The translations under genes were made by a program, and so were the position numbers. The notes beneath the pieces are model-generated. The model worked only from the letters and a program-made list of their open reading frames with translations, did not search any database and was not told where the DNA came from. A stretch of 64,000 nt of DNA from Perkinsela sp. pyNocScin1 (taxonomy: Eukaryota; Euglenozoa; Kinetoplastea; Prokinetoplastida; Perkinselidae). Positions 11,301-20,190 of the stretch are shown here, piece after piece (positions within the stretch are counted from its first letter, which is position 1; each line of letters starts with the position of its first letter). The stretch covers positions 1-64,000 of the forward strand of contig CAXHTR010000001.1 in the NCBI GenBank assembly GCA_964019655.1. The letters run 5' to 3'.

Positions 11301-11578
11301 ACGCTTTTGAGAAAGTCGGCCAGCTCGTACATATTTTGGCGGAACTCCTTGACAACATGCCGCGAAGGCGTTTCAATATTGTCAGCAACTGGATGCTGCC
11401 ACGCGTGCGTCCAGCGCTCCATCATGTCTTCCCACTTGTCGATCTTCGGCGGGGCGTAATCGGCCGGGAGGAAGGAACGCTTGTACAGCCGAATCTCTTG
11501 CTCGGCAGCTGTCAGACCGACGCTCGCGCGGCCGCGAAGAGCGATGTGCTTTAGCGCTTTCGCGTAGTTCGAAGACAT
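8309..11578 (-). CDS. Pentatricopeptide-repeat (PPR) protein, probably mitochondrial
   Basis: A 1,089-aa protein. The start is ATG at 11578 because an acceptor (TGTCTTTTCGCAG) lies just upstream; a longer frame begins only with GTG at 11620. The N-terminus is basic and Arg/Lys/Ala-rich (AKALKHIALRGRAS), like a mitochondrial presequence. PPR-type helical repeats lie at roughly residues 215-430, for example NVVTWNILITRMSNVGDARG and the repeats after it. A long C-terminal part (about 640-1089) contains no domain I recognise, apart from a basic Arg/Lys-rich tail. In kinetoplastids PPR proteins serve mitochondrial RNA processing, polyadenylation and the mitoribosome; that role is inferred. It is the last gene of a minus-strand cluster and stops at TAG. 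Confidence 0.85.
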   Translation of the reverse strand: MSSNYAKALKHIALRGRASVGLTAAEQEIRLYKRSFLPADYAPPKIDKWEDMMERWTHAWQHPVADNIETPSRHVVKEFRQNMYELADFLKSVAQNPPFLRTSDDRCLPLLPKSVPQAQLAARKRATDEAPTASPQKEDTSKPYLELVPGEPIAEEGVPVAYVDVLAPITVYAKELCIHLADAGMSFDEEGVKTAIRALGLIDRQADALFLFDFGRAIGLAGQSIVAYNALAATYNGAGSAEAVMGVIERAKANGITPNVVTWNILITRMSNVGDARGAIQVFSHMKALANIEPNEEVITSMLWVYANEGSDESVQKCLELFDQMQTTLDMIPMRQSYTAVLFALRHRKSRTTEILEYAKKMELIGYHWTPIVYECLMANHACTGNLPEIRKLHGRMRENGVAMGPSHLYPVLEALRHQSDEGEKDVAEFWASHLRTGWGVLRLIQKRAADITEEKKCQRTVEIGFDGLLRLYETAIEQLKKKYPNELQRVDPLKQGAVELYAKGPFEDGVRMWDRRVHVNYMKVLAHFPEERARVTALFQQVLKECAVQETRQSRDTLYRACVVLIKMHLRSGEEGGTRKALEYIELMENHNMPPSRRLIREIRTIADDAGYIRDMKRRGRRMQQAQEAHREKGGENSRPGPPPAEESTCFDPLQPLGQRDVASLKDFVAMDEASGNAAKSIDMAKTDTSDVDSLPALTPVPPTQTGGKALTFWDRWTQNTISKHELFDGNGADAVPKGETLEEKNAALRKMGVISKFVTVDDLPKPGEHKLLGKLRKDGTEPTGALWAIDGSGYSYPASRQGSFGWDVTLWRERQVIKKAYEDSISSSKLSWLKNIPTSLPSTLQKTVPEQLELETTGAKTAAEIADSRAYPFERYDAGGVKPTGEHASPVAPAEAYAWEKEKSHPLVPYMTEDEIGAEMGYMGINALVETGTLGVQAHMHAQEMAQRTVETLEKAPTEIIAYGASHGLGESKVAGYKNRKYDYLQRFKEMYQRGQLEVPEEPLVRFGQSPSDATSSTAASVEAFYRASAVAQDRGEGHAVKPQTEARAQAKRGRVRIARRRKKLLKKRGVQTRGLQSPAGTIDPHE

Positions 11579-11898
11579 GAAAAAGAGTGAAACTGCGAAA
11601 AGACATAGTAGTAAAGTCACGCACGTATGAACCTTCAGTTCTCTCTTGAAACACTCACACTACATGCACCTGAGGAGGGCACTTTTCTCGTAAGCCTCTA
11701 TGGCGCTTGGAAGACCCTGCAGCTGTTTCAGGGGAATCATACAAAAATCTGTCCACCACAAAAGCATCCGAGGCCTACCGAATTCTTTTCGATTTTTTCG
11801 TATCGCTTCCCGATTTTTGGTGCTTCGAGGAGGCTCCTTCCGCAGCAAAGCCCCTATCCTATCCTACAGTCCTATTTTCCACAGCGGAATGCACTCAT

Positions 11899-14800
11899 CT
11901 ATGGCGTTGGCGCCTGGAGCTTTCCGTCACTGTTAAAGAGCGGGTGACGCGTCCCGAGTTTCACGTCGTAGAAAGCCTCCATCTCTGTCTGTATCACATC
12001 GATTTCGCGCTTCAGATGCTCAAAGTCGAACATCTGAACTAGCTCAACGGGGACTGCAGGGCGTTCCGCCGTGCACTTGTCTGTCTCGTGCCCCATCTCC
12101 CAGCACGATCGGCACAGTGTTTTTTGGTCTTTTAGGAGGAAGATTTCTTCGTGGAGGGGCTCACAGAAGACGATATCGTCGACATCAACGCGCTGGGAGA
12201 GCCGCGCACGGATGTCGTGCAGAACCCGCGGGCTGCTCAGCCCGTACGCCTGAAGGCAGCGGTGGTAGAGCAGCGGCTTGCGGTACTGCATCGGGATCGC
12301 TTGGAGAACCTCCATGCCGTCTCGCATCTCCTTATCAAGGAAGTAGTGGCATGCAAGTGCGTTCATGGCGATGCGGACCTGTGGGATGTGGTACGGAAGG
12401 TAGTCGCCATGGGCCACAAGGAGCCGCTTGAATCGCCCCATGACGTTCATTTCGCGCCCGTCGACCTCGCGCGTTCCGCTCAGGAGAATCTCGCTGCGAA
12501 ATATGGCAAGAATGTTGCGGCCAAAGTCATGCTGGTCCTGCAGCGTCGGGCAGCGCATCGAGTGGTCCTCCGGCACCATGCAGTGCGGGCAGACACCGTA
12601 GCTCTCGATCGCCTGGATTATCTCGGTGCGCATTGTCCCTGGCATGAGCTTGCCCAGCGTGCTCTCGGAGAGCTTGAGCGACCCAAACACAGCGGCAGTC
12701 GTTTTTTTGGTGCACAGCGAAAGCACCGAAAAGAGCTGTGCAGCTCGCTGGGCGTATCCGTTCGCGACACATCGGTTGATTAGCACCTCGATGCGTGCCG
12801 AGAAGGCCCGGGAGGCGAAGAGCAATTGGTACCTGCCACGGATGTAGTGCGCAAGGACGAAATCTGCAGCAGCGGCGATGAGCTTCTCCTGGCCACTCTC
12901 AAGACATGCCTCGACAGTGTCAGCCATCCGGTCGTCGACCTTCTTGCCCGCGTGTGTCGGACAAGCGCCCAGCCCGTGGCCCTTTTCATAGCACAGCCAG
13001 CACGTATCCCTATCGAGGATTGCGTCAATAGGAATTCGGTCGTCAGTTGATATATCTGTCGGCACCATCTCGCGACCAGTGGCGTCGGTGTAGCATTTGA
13101 TCGTCTCAGCATCGAGTAAGCTCTGTGGGATGCGCATGAGCAGCCTCTTGGCCGCTTTGTGCCGGTTTGCGAGAAGTAGCATCTGCACGCAGCTATTCGC
13201 GCCGAGCTGGACGGCGCTCCCGGCGATCTTGCCCGTGAAGTCTGACGACACCTGCAAAAGGTACTTGTAGAAGGCATCGAGGCGCTCTGGACCGGACATA
13301 CAGAAGGACTTTGCCTGGCTCTGGCCAGCCGTGAGGCCTCGGAAGCGGTACTGGATCTTGCCGTTTTGCGCGGCGCTGAGCTCTGCTGTGTACCACTTGG
13401 CAAATATCGGGCACATGTGTGCCGCATGTGCTTCCTCCATGCACACGCAACACACGCCGATGACCTGCGCGAAGTACGGGTGCGGGCTGTCCGGGTCCCC
13501 GAGACGCCTGTTTCGCAGCTGCGGTGCCATCTCGTCGGCGGAGACGCCGTACCACTTACCGAGGAGCTCATACGAGGCGTTGGCCCGCTGGTGGCGCGCA
13601 ATGTGGTTGAAGACGTATGCTGCACGCTTGCGGTGTCCGAAGGCGAGGAGCGACTGCACGAGCTGGTTGGCCTCACCGACATTTCCCTTGCAAAACCGCA
13701 GTGGCTCGGTGAGCTCAAGGAAGAGTGTAAACGCGCGCTTACCGGCGTGGAAGTCTGCGATGGCTTCGATGGATTTTTTCAGGACCCTTTCCTCGAGCTC
13801 GATTCGCTCAGTGTGCGACATGATCGGCTTCGCAAGCCGAGACTGGTCCCCACGTCCTGCAGCGCCCGGGCGTGAAAGAACCCGGCGCGCGATGAGGGGA
13901 CACTCGCGCCACGTATGCTCCAGGTCAAAGCACGTTGTACATGTCGTTTTCCCGATAATCCGTGCGATAGCGACTGGGGGCACATTTTTAGGGCTCGCGC
14001 GCTGGCCAAATAGCCGCATGAGGGGCGGAATCGACTCCATCTCGCGGTATGCAGGCGGGATCAGGCGAAAGTAGACGTAGGCCGCCATCACGCGCTCTTT
14101 GTAGCTGCAGAGGGCGAGAACCAACCCGTTGAGTAACCGAATCTTTGCCCCATCGGCTGTCAGCAAAAACTTTTTCTGATAGAGCATAACCCAGTAGGCG
14201 GCCGCTACGACGTGCTCGCGGGTCTTCCCACCGACATCAGTGAGCCGGAAGTCGAGCTCTTCGAGGTTCGTCGGCTTTGCTTTGGTTTCAGTCTGTCCGC
14301 TGCCCGGACAGAACAAGAATGTCCGCCACACTGAGTCCGGGCCAGTTTCCGCGCCGCACGCTGCACAGCTGGTGCGGGTCTCCGGCTTGTTCTCTTCGCC
14401 ACACCAGATGCAATCCCACAACTTCACAGTGGACTTGACAAAGAGGGGCTCCCCGGGGGCTCGTTTTTGCATGGAGTCTGCCATACGTGGGGGCTCATCT
14501 GCTGCTCGAGCGTCTCCCTGAGGGCTCGTTGAGAAGAGTGCAGCGGTGTCGAAGCCAGCCAGGAGTGGTTTGAGTGACGTTGTCGACGGTAGCTCTGCAC
14601 GCTTCGTCATGAGGGAAAGCAGCGAAACGTCAGTTGAGCTCCCTTGCAATGCCCTCGAGCGTGACTCGATCTCGTGCTTCCGGGAAGCGACTGTGCGCAG
14701 CGCTTCAACGTCCTTGATCTCAAGCTGGTCAGCTGGGAGCGACAACTCGATCTCGCGGGAGCCTAGACTGACTTTTGCCGGTAGCACGGGCTCCTCAAGG

Positions 14801-16386
14801 ACCTCCCGGCGCAGACGTGCGAGTGGATCAACGCGCTCTGGCGGCGCACTGCCGATGTCCGGCCGGGCCCGTAGTGCCTTGATGCTGTCCTTAAAGACCT
14901 CGCGGTTTCGGCGTTTGGACGCCTGGACGATCTCCTTCGTGGGCTGGAACGACGGGAGCTCTTCTTCGCCCTTTTTCGTGATTGTAGCGAAGCAGTTCAT
15001 GCATGTGCGCTGGGTGTGGACGTCGCCGCTGCGGAGGATGTTGGCGCACTCTGGGCACACAATGTCGACAAAAGTGTCAACGATCTTCTGCTTCTGCTCG
15101 CTGGAGTAGGAGTGGATCCCCTGGAAGATGCCGTCGTAGAGGTCGGCGACGCAGTCGAACAGGTCGACGCGAATGAGGGCATTGGCGACGACAAGAACGT
15201 CGAATGGCCAGCCGCTTTGCACGGGGTAGCGTTGAACGAGCCACGCGTAGAGGCGGCGCATGACTGGCAACGCGGGACTGAGGATATTCTCGGGCAAGCG
15301 CTTGAGAAGGAGCACCGCGCAATAGACTTCACTCATGATGCCCGCTTTGACTATCCGACGCGCAGTGTAGAGGCACATGACGGGCGGCGCCCGCACGAGC
15401 ATCGTCTCGAGGACAGCCATCGAGAGGGCCTCCACCTGCGAGTGGCTGAGCAGGTCAATCCAGTTCGGCACTTTGCTGTTGAGGCACTGGAAGATCTTCC
15501 AGACGCAGCGCCAGTGGAGACTTCCGCGCGTCGGAGAACTTCGAAGGATGGACGCCTGCGGGAGAGCGCTGTCGTCGATGTCAGCGGCCTCGAGGAGCTT
15601 ACCTCTGAGCGTGCTCTTTGCTACGATGAAGAAGGCATAATACGGCGATGGCGAGTGGGCCGCAGCAGATTTTGAATAGACGGAGATGATTTTGTAGGCC
15701 AGTGATATTGGCGCGATCACGGGGCTGACGATGAGCTTTGTCGCCACTTCTGCGGGCATGGACCAGTCAGCCGGCATGTTCTCGAGCCAAGCGAACATCA
15801 TACGGGGGCACGTAAAAAAGTTCTGGGCGATTTGACTCCATAGATCAGTGATAGTCGCATGTGGGATTTCTGAAATTTGCTCGCTCCGGAAGATGTGATC
15901 AAGCTGGACAGTGGCCTCTGGGACGAGGTCGCGTCGGAGGAGAATCGTGGCGAGCAAAGCTCGCTGGGCAAGAGTGAAGCCATCGATGGGCAAGTCGCGC
16001 AGAATGGGGGCTATATTCGTGGTGTGAGGTATACGCTGGAGGACCTCGAGCGTGCTCTCGAAAGGCACGCGATGGGTCATCATCTGGAATATGTTACATG
16101 TAACGATGTGCTCTGGTTGGTCGAGCGATGTATGCAGGAGCTCACTCATCGGAGGTACGTTTACTTTTTGTGGGTTACCGTATACTGTGGAAAGCCTCAG
16201 CGGCGAGTTTCGGTCGTAGGTGCGCGACGTGTGCTCGAAAGGCTGCTTGCGGAGGACCATGCGTTCTACCTGCCAATCGTACGGAATGCTCTTTAAAGCT
16301 GTCGCATTTCGCCGTTTCGATATCACAACAAGCGCTCGTGCGCTGAGCCTGTGATATTGCATTTCAAGCTCTTTTTGAGTGCGCAT
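11899..16386 (-). CDS. Large helical protein with RanBP2 finger and five CCHC zinc knuckles
   Basis: A 1,495-aa protein from ATG 16386 to TAG 11899. The first ~430 residues look alpha-helical, with a four-Cys cluster near residue 440 (CPEC...CMNC). A RanBP2-type finger lies near residue 653 (WDCIWCGEEN...CAAC). CCHC knuckles follow near residues 813, 980, 1130, 1265 and 1425; four fit C-x2-C-x4-H-x4-C exactly (for example CTTCFDLEHTWREC and CWLCYEKGHGLGAC) and one is C-x2-C-x5-H-x3-C. The even spacing of 135-170 residues suggests a repeated helical module, each ending in a knuckle. RanBP2 fingers and CCHC knuckles bind single-stranded RNA in other families, so RNA binding, perhaps mitochondrial, is inferred. 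I do not recognise an orthologue. Confidence 0.82.
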   Translation of the reverse strand: MRTQKELEMQYHRLSARALVVISKRRNATALKSIPYDWQVERMVLRKQPFEHTSRTYDRNSPLRLSTVYGNPQKVNVPPMSELLHTSLDQPEHIVTCNIFQMMTHRVPFESTLEVLQRIPHTTNIAPILRDLPIDGFTLAQRALLATILLRRDLVPEATVQLDHIFRSEQISEIPHATITDLWSQIAQNFFTCPRMMFAWLENMPADWSMPAEVATKLIVSPVIAPISLAYKIISVYSKSAAAHSPSPYYAFFIVAKSTLRGKLLEAADIDDSALPQASILRSSPTRGSLHWRCVWKIFQCLNSKVPNWIDLLSHSQVEALSMAVLETMLVRAPPVMCLYTARRIVKAGIMSEVYCAVLLLKRLPENILSPALPVMRRLYAWLVQRYPVQSGWPFDVLVVANALIRVDLFDCVADLYDGIFQGIHSYSSEQKQKIVDTFVDIVCPECANILRSGDVHTQRTCMNCFATITKKGEEELPSFQPTKEIVQASKRRNREVFKDSIKALRARPDIGSAPPERVDPLARLRREVLEEPVLPAKVSLGSREIELSLPADQLEIKDVEALRTVASRKHEIESRSRALQGSSTDVSLLSLMTKRAELPSTTSLKPLLAGFDTAALFSTSPQGDARAADEPPRMADSMQKRAPGEPLFVKSTVKLWDCIWCGEENKPETRTSCAACGAETGPDSVWRTFLFCPGSGQTETKAKPTNLEELDFRLTDVGGKTREHVVAAAYWVMLYQKKFLLTADGAKIRLLNGLVLALCSYKERVMAAYVYFRLIPPAYREMESIPPLMRLFGQRASPKNVPPVAIARIIGKTTCTTCFDLEHTWRECPLIARRVLSRPGAAGRGDQSRLAKPIMSHTERIELEERVLKKSIEAIADFHAGKRAFTLFLELTEPLRFCKGNVGEANQLVQSLLAFGHRKRAAYVFNHIARHQRANASYELLGKWYGVSADEMAPQLRNRRLGDPDSPHPYFAQVIGVCCVCMEEAHAAHMCPIFAKWYTAELSAAQNGKIQYRFRGLTAGQSQAKSFCMSGPERLDAFYKYLLQVSSDFTGKIAGSAVQLGANSCVQMLLLANRHKAAKRLLMRIPQSLLDAETIKCYTDATGREMVPTDISTDDRIPIDAILDRDTCWLCYEKGHGLGACPTHAGKKVDDRMADTVEACLESGQEKLIAAAADFVLAHYIRGRYQLLFASRAFSARIEVLINRCVANGYAQRAAQLFSVLSLCTKKTTAAVFGSLKLSESTLGKLMPGTMRTEIIQAIESYGVCPHCMVPEDHSMRCPTLQDQHDFGRNILAIFRSEILLSGTREVDGREMNVMGRFKRLLVAHGDYLPYHIPQVRIAMNALACHYFLDKEMRDGMEVLQAIPMQYRKPLLYHRCLQAYGLSSPRVLHDIRARLSQRVDVDDIVFCEPLHEEIFLLKDQKTLCRSCWEMGHETDKCTAERPAVPVELVQMFDFEHLKREIDVIQTEMEAFYDVKLGTRHPLFNSDGKLQAPTP

Positions 16387-16516
16387 GGTTGGCTTAAAAC
16401 ATGAATATGAATAGAATTCGAGTATAGATGACTATTTGGAAATGAAAAGAGCTAGTTCCACACCTTGGACCTTACACACAGAATAAAGAAACGAAATGCA
16501 TTACATCATTGATGGG

Positions 16517-17371
16517 CTAGGCCTTCTTGCCTTCATCATCTTGAAAAATTGCACTTGCCTTGTCAGCAAGATTTCGTACATGCTCAAGGAATTTCAAATC
16601 GGATACATTTACAGCGCTTTGTTCCGCTCGGGCTCTTTTGATACAAAAAGCAAGGTTCTTTCCGACCTCACGCGCTTTTTCCTCCAAGGAATGCATTGTG
16701 GGTAAAAGAGATTGCATGCTCTCATCAGCTTCTGCTAGCATTCTTCGAAGCTGGGTAAGATAGTCACTAGCTGCAGCAGAATCCTTCTTTATCTTAGTGA
16801 TCTGCGCAAAGACACCCTCAAGATCTTTTATTAGTATCTGTATGCTTGAGCACTTTTCTGCAGTGCATCGGTTCACTTCAATTGCAGATCGCAGGTCAGA
16901 TGCTTCTTTTTCGATTTCCACGGTTTCCTTTTGCTTACTTTTGAAAGCAGGGGAGAGGGCCTTAGCATCTTCAGTGATGACAGCTCTTTTTCGTAAATCA
17001 CATACTCTTTTCTGAAGAGTCTCTAGATGACTTTGATTTTTTGCCGCTCGCTTCGTGCACCATGCCTCAAGATCATTCGCACGCTTTTTCAGTTCCCCTG
17101 TCTCAGCATCATACTTTTCGATATCATCTTGTATCTTTTGCAAAGTGGGAGCTCCAGAATTTTCAGTCTCGGCATCATCATGTGAATTAGTGAGTGCATG
17201 TATCTCCCCAGCCACTATTTTGTTTTCTAATAGCAGTGTATCTCTCTCATGCTCTAGGAGAGAAAGCTTTTCATCGATCTGCTGGCTCTCTGCTACGACT
17301 TTTCTCCATGTATCTATGATTTTGTTTTCATCTTCGTGAAAGGTCGACGTGTTCATTTCCTGGGTCAACAT
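16517..17371 (-). CDS. Coiled-coil protein of unknown function (284 aa)
   Basis: ATG at 17371. The protein is almost wholly charged and helical with heptad-like spacing, for example around residues 20-60 (WRKVVAESQQIDEKLSLLEH), 80-130 and 160-240. No signal peptide, membrane segment or catalytic motif is visible. It is the first gene of the minus-strand cluster, next to the divergent strand-switch. Small coiled-coil proteins of this type are often cytoskeletal or kinetochore components, but nothing here proves that. Confidence 0.75.
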   Translation of the reverse strand: MLTQEMNTSTFHEDENKIIDTWRKVVAESQQIDEKLSLLEHERDTLLLENKIVAGEIHALTNSHDDAETENSGAPTLQKIQDDIEKYDAETGELKKRANDLEAWCTKRAAKNQSHLETLQKRVCDLRKRAVITEDAKALSPAFKSKQKETVEIEKEASDLRSAIEVNRCTAEKCSSIQILIKDLEGVFAQITKIKKDSAAASDYLTQLRRMLAEADESMQSLLPTMHSLEEKAREVGKNLAFCIKRARAEQSAVNVSDLKFLEHVRNLADKASAIFQDDEGKKA

Positions 17372-18284
17372 TGTATCTTAGAGACTTTAGATACATCTAT
17401 AGATAATTTTTCTGAAGTATATACATCTAATGCCTGCTTCATGCATAGTTGAAGATCATAGCTCAAATGTAAAGTGAATCTCGGGGATCGTAGCACACAT
17501 AATGGGTAGCACTAGGTGCGTACCTTCGTCAGTAGTTATTTCTACTTGTATTTCCGAATTCTTCGCTAATATCGTATGGTAATCCTTACTCTTGCCGTTT
17601 TCTATTTGCTCCGGTGTTTATTTATCAAAACTTGATAGCTTGCTACATTGATTTACTGATAGACAGCGCATATGGGTACATATTTGCACCGGTAAAGAGA
17701 GTTCTTACGCTGTAGACTAGTGTCGTTGACTCCACCGAGATTTACCAAAAGCTTATACATTTTTTCGACTCGCCCACACGGTGGATACTAGACAGAAGTA
17801 ACCTCATTCCATAAAATGCATGGGGCGTATCTTATAAGATAGACTAGATGCAAATCATGAGCATTTTATCTATCGTTGTAGACTGATGTAATTTTCTAGC
17901 AAAAGGATCGCCAATAAACTATAGAAAGCTGTATAGGTCTGAGCTGGCTTCATGATAAAACGGGTATTTAATTGATACCATCATTTTTCAAGTCAACTTC
18001 CTAGATTTTGGTACGCACTCGAAGTATTCGGCAGCATAGAAACTCCAAACAGGAGAATAGTGCACGTACCATTCAATTATATCATGATTTATCTATCAGT
18101 GGCATATTGTTGGTAAGCATATTATCTAAGGATCTAATTCATCCACATATGGGCTGCAAACATAGCAATAAGTACTGGGAGTTTGAATTTCATAGGTAAT
18201 TGTTGCGCATCATCTATATTACGCATCGATTTACGAAGATGGCGGTATTTCTACTAAAGACCTCTTTATACTTCCTCATTATTC
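17372..18284. other. Divergent strand-switch region (likely Pol II start region)
   Basis: About 0.9 kb of AT-rich sequence without a gene separates the minus cluster (8309-17371) from the plus cluster (18285-54160). In kinetoplastids such divergent regions are broad transcription start regions for polycistronic units. No defined core promoter motif can be named from the sequence. Confidence 0.6.
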
Positions 18285-18968
18285 ATGCTCAGATTAGTTA
18301 TCTTTTCAGCATGCATTTTCGCATGCATTGATACAAATCCAAACCATCCTAGAGTCATGCAGGAAATACTCATTCGACATTTCTGCCGTGGTAACGCAAA
18401 ATTCATGCATTCACGATCGCACGGTGACCCACAGCGTGCCGTGTGTGGAGATGGTGTTCTTTCTCGGGACTGGAGCGGTATATGTTGCCTACATAAGCTT
18501 GTTTACTCTATAAGCTGGCCGATGTGCCGAATAAACTTTCGAATACAATACCTTCCACCAACGGTATCCAGCGCTACTCTTAATGGCAATAGCATTCATG
18601 CAGAAGTAGATTCATCTACTCTTCCACGTGACCTTGGATCCCTCGACCTCAGCTACAATAAAATATTCGGTTTGTTTGATCTAGCAAGGTTACCTCCCCG
18701 TCTCTCCAGGCTAGATCTGAGGTCGAATATGATTACTTCTATTGGCACGCTTTGTTATTTGCCAAGAACGATAGAGTTCATTCATGCGTCAGGAAACCCA
18801 ATCAATAGTCAAACTATCTACTATGATGAACTTCCTCAATCTATCAAAGGCATAGAATTTGACGAGACTTGTGTGAATCACATAGAGCCATTTGATCAAG
18901 CAAAAGTAAGGCCCGATATTTTACAGAGGGGTGCTTCGCTATATAAATATGACGATAGTGAGCCATGA
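18285..18968 (+). CDS. LRR family protein, short (227 aa)
   Basis: ATG 18285. The leader is MLRLVIFSACIFACIDTN, more convincingly signal-like than most of the family. The cap is diverged (SRDWSGICC then SISW). Four to five repeats follow: LPPTVSSATLNGNSIHAEVD, LPRDLGSLDLSYNKIFGLFD and so on. The tail has the family C-terminal form with YYDELPQSIKGIEFDE. First gene of the plus-strand run. Probably secreted or lumenal; partner unknown. Confidence 0.78.
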   Translation: MLRLVIFSACIFACIDTNPNHPRVMQEILIRHFCRGNAKFMHSRSHGDPQRAVCGDGVLSRDWSGICCLHKLVYSISWPMCRINFRIQYLPPTVSSATLNGNSIHAEVDSSTLPRDLGSLDLSYNKIFGLFDLARLPPRLSRLDLRSNMITSIGTLCYLPRTIEFIHASGNPINSQTIYYDELPQSIKGIEFDETCVNHIEPFDQAKVRPDILQRGASLYKYDDSEP

Positions 18969-20190
18969 TGATTGCACACATGCGCGCAATACGGTATGAA
19001 CATACTAAAAATGCAGAAGCTCCTTTAAAGCATCAATGAGAGCTTTGTATAGCTCTAGAAAGATCTTTAAAATTAATAAATAATAATGTAAGGAATATCA
19101 TGGAGGCGAGTATAAGTGTTAGTATAGACGCTTTAATAGAGCCCGTTTCTGATCTATGCTGCTATATCGTTCACTGATTTTCAAGCCATCCAAAATCGAC
19201 TCTAGTTCCTATCGCAGTGCATAACAAGATGAGATAATCATTACTCATTTTGAATTGTGCGTAGACATACACAATCCTAACCTTTCTACAGCATTGGACT
19301 CCGAAGGATATTCGTTGTCAAAACTAGATATCTTTCGCTGATTTCAAGTCTTCTTCTTTCAATGCCGTTAGTAACTTAAGATTCTTTGATCAATAAGATG
19401 TGTCCCTTGTGTTGTTGCCGTGGTCTGTCGAGGCATATAAAGTCCTTTTGTCCTTGAAAACCACAGATTATTGATGTAATGGCGCATTGACGAAGGACTC
19501 CAGAATAACCAGCATTCCGTAATATATCTCTTTAAAGTACACATTGCATACAGGCATAGAAGATCTCGAGTGATAATCGAAAGATTTATTCGGAAAGCTT
19601 GAACCTTCTTGCCACGCCTGCCAAACCTTCCTGGCCCGGTTCCTCGCTATTCCTTCAATCTCATAGATACAGTGCTTTCCTCTGTAGAAGATAACACGCT
19701 GAAGCTTTCGTCTACAAGGCTGAGAAAGCAGAAAATTTACTAAAGGAAGCTTCTATTCCACAATGATGACACAACTAGGGACATTTGAGCGCAATGAAAA
19801 AGATATCTGGTTCTATTCATGCTACTTGAGTATTTTGCCTTATCCCTTTCTAAAGCAATCATTACCAATTCATAAAGCATCCATTGAAGTGAGGATGTTT
19901 CGCTTGCGAAGGACGAATCGCCCATATCAATCGCTGTCGGTGTGGTACCTTCATTTTGCTTAGTCTTACCCGCCTCTGAAGCTTCTCTTGTGATCTTTCC
20001 TACAAGAATTTTTAATCGCTAGGCGAAGATGAGTCCCAAACTTTTTCAACGTTGTAAGCTATCCACTTTACTATTGAAGTCCTGTGCATGCCATGCTCTT
20101 CGAATTGAAAAAGCGCTGAACCTGATGACGTTTTCCAGAATTTAGTATTTTATAATTTTTGCACCTTATTCGCTTATACACAATTCGACA
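18969..20190. other. 1.2-kb intergenic stretch, nothing recognised
   Basis: AT-rich sequence between the first LRR gene and the RRM/CCCH gene. Only short ORFs on either strand are present, none with a motif. It must contain a 3' UTR and the trans-splice signals of the next gene. Confidence 0.45.
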
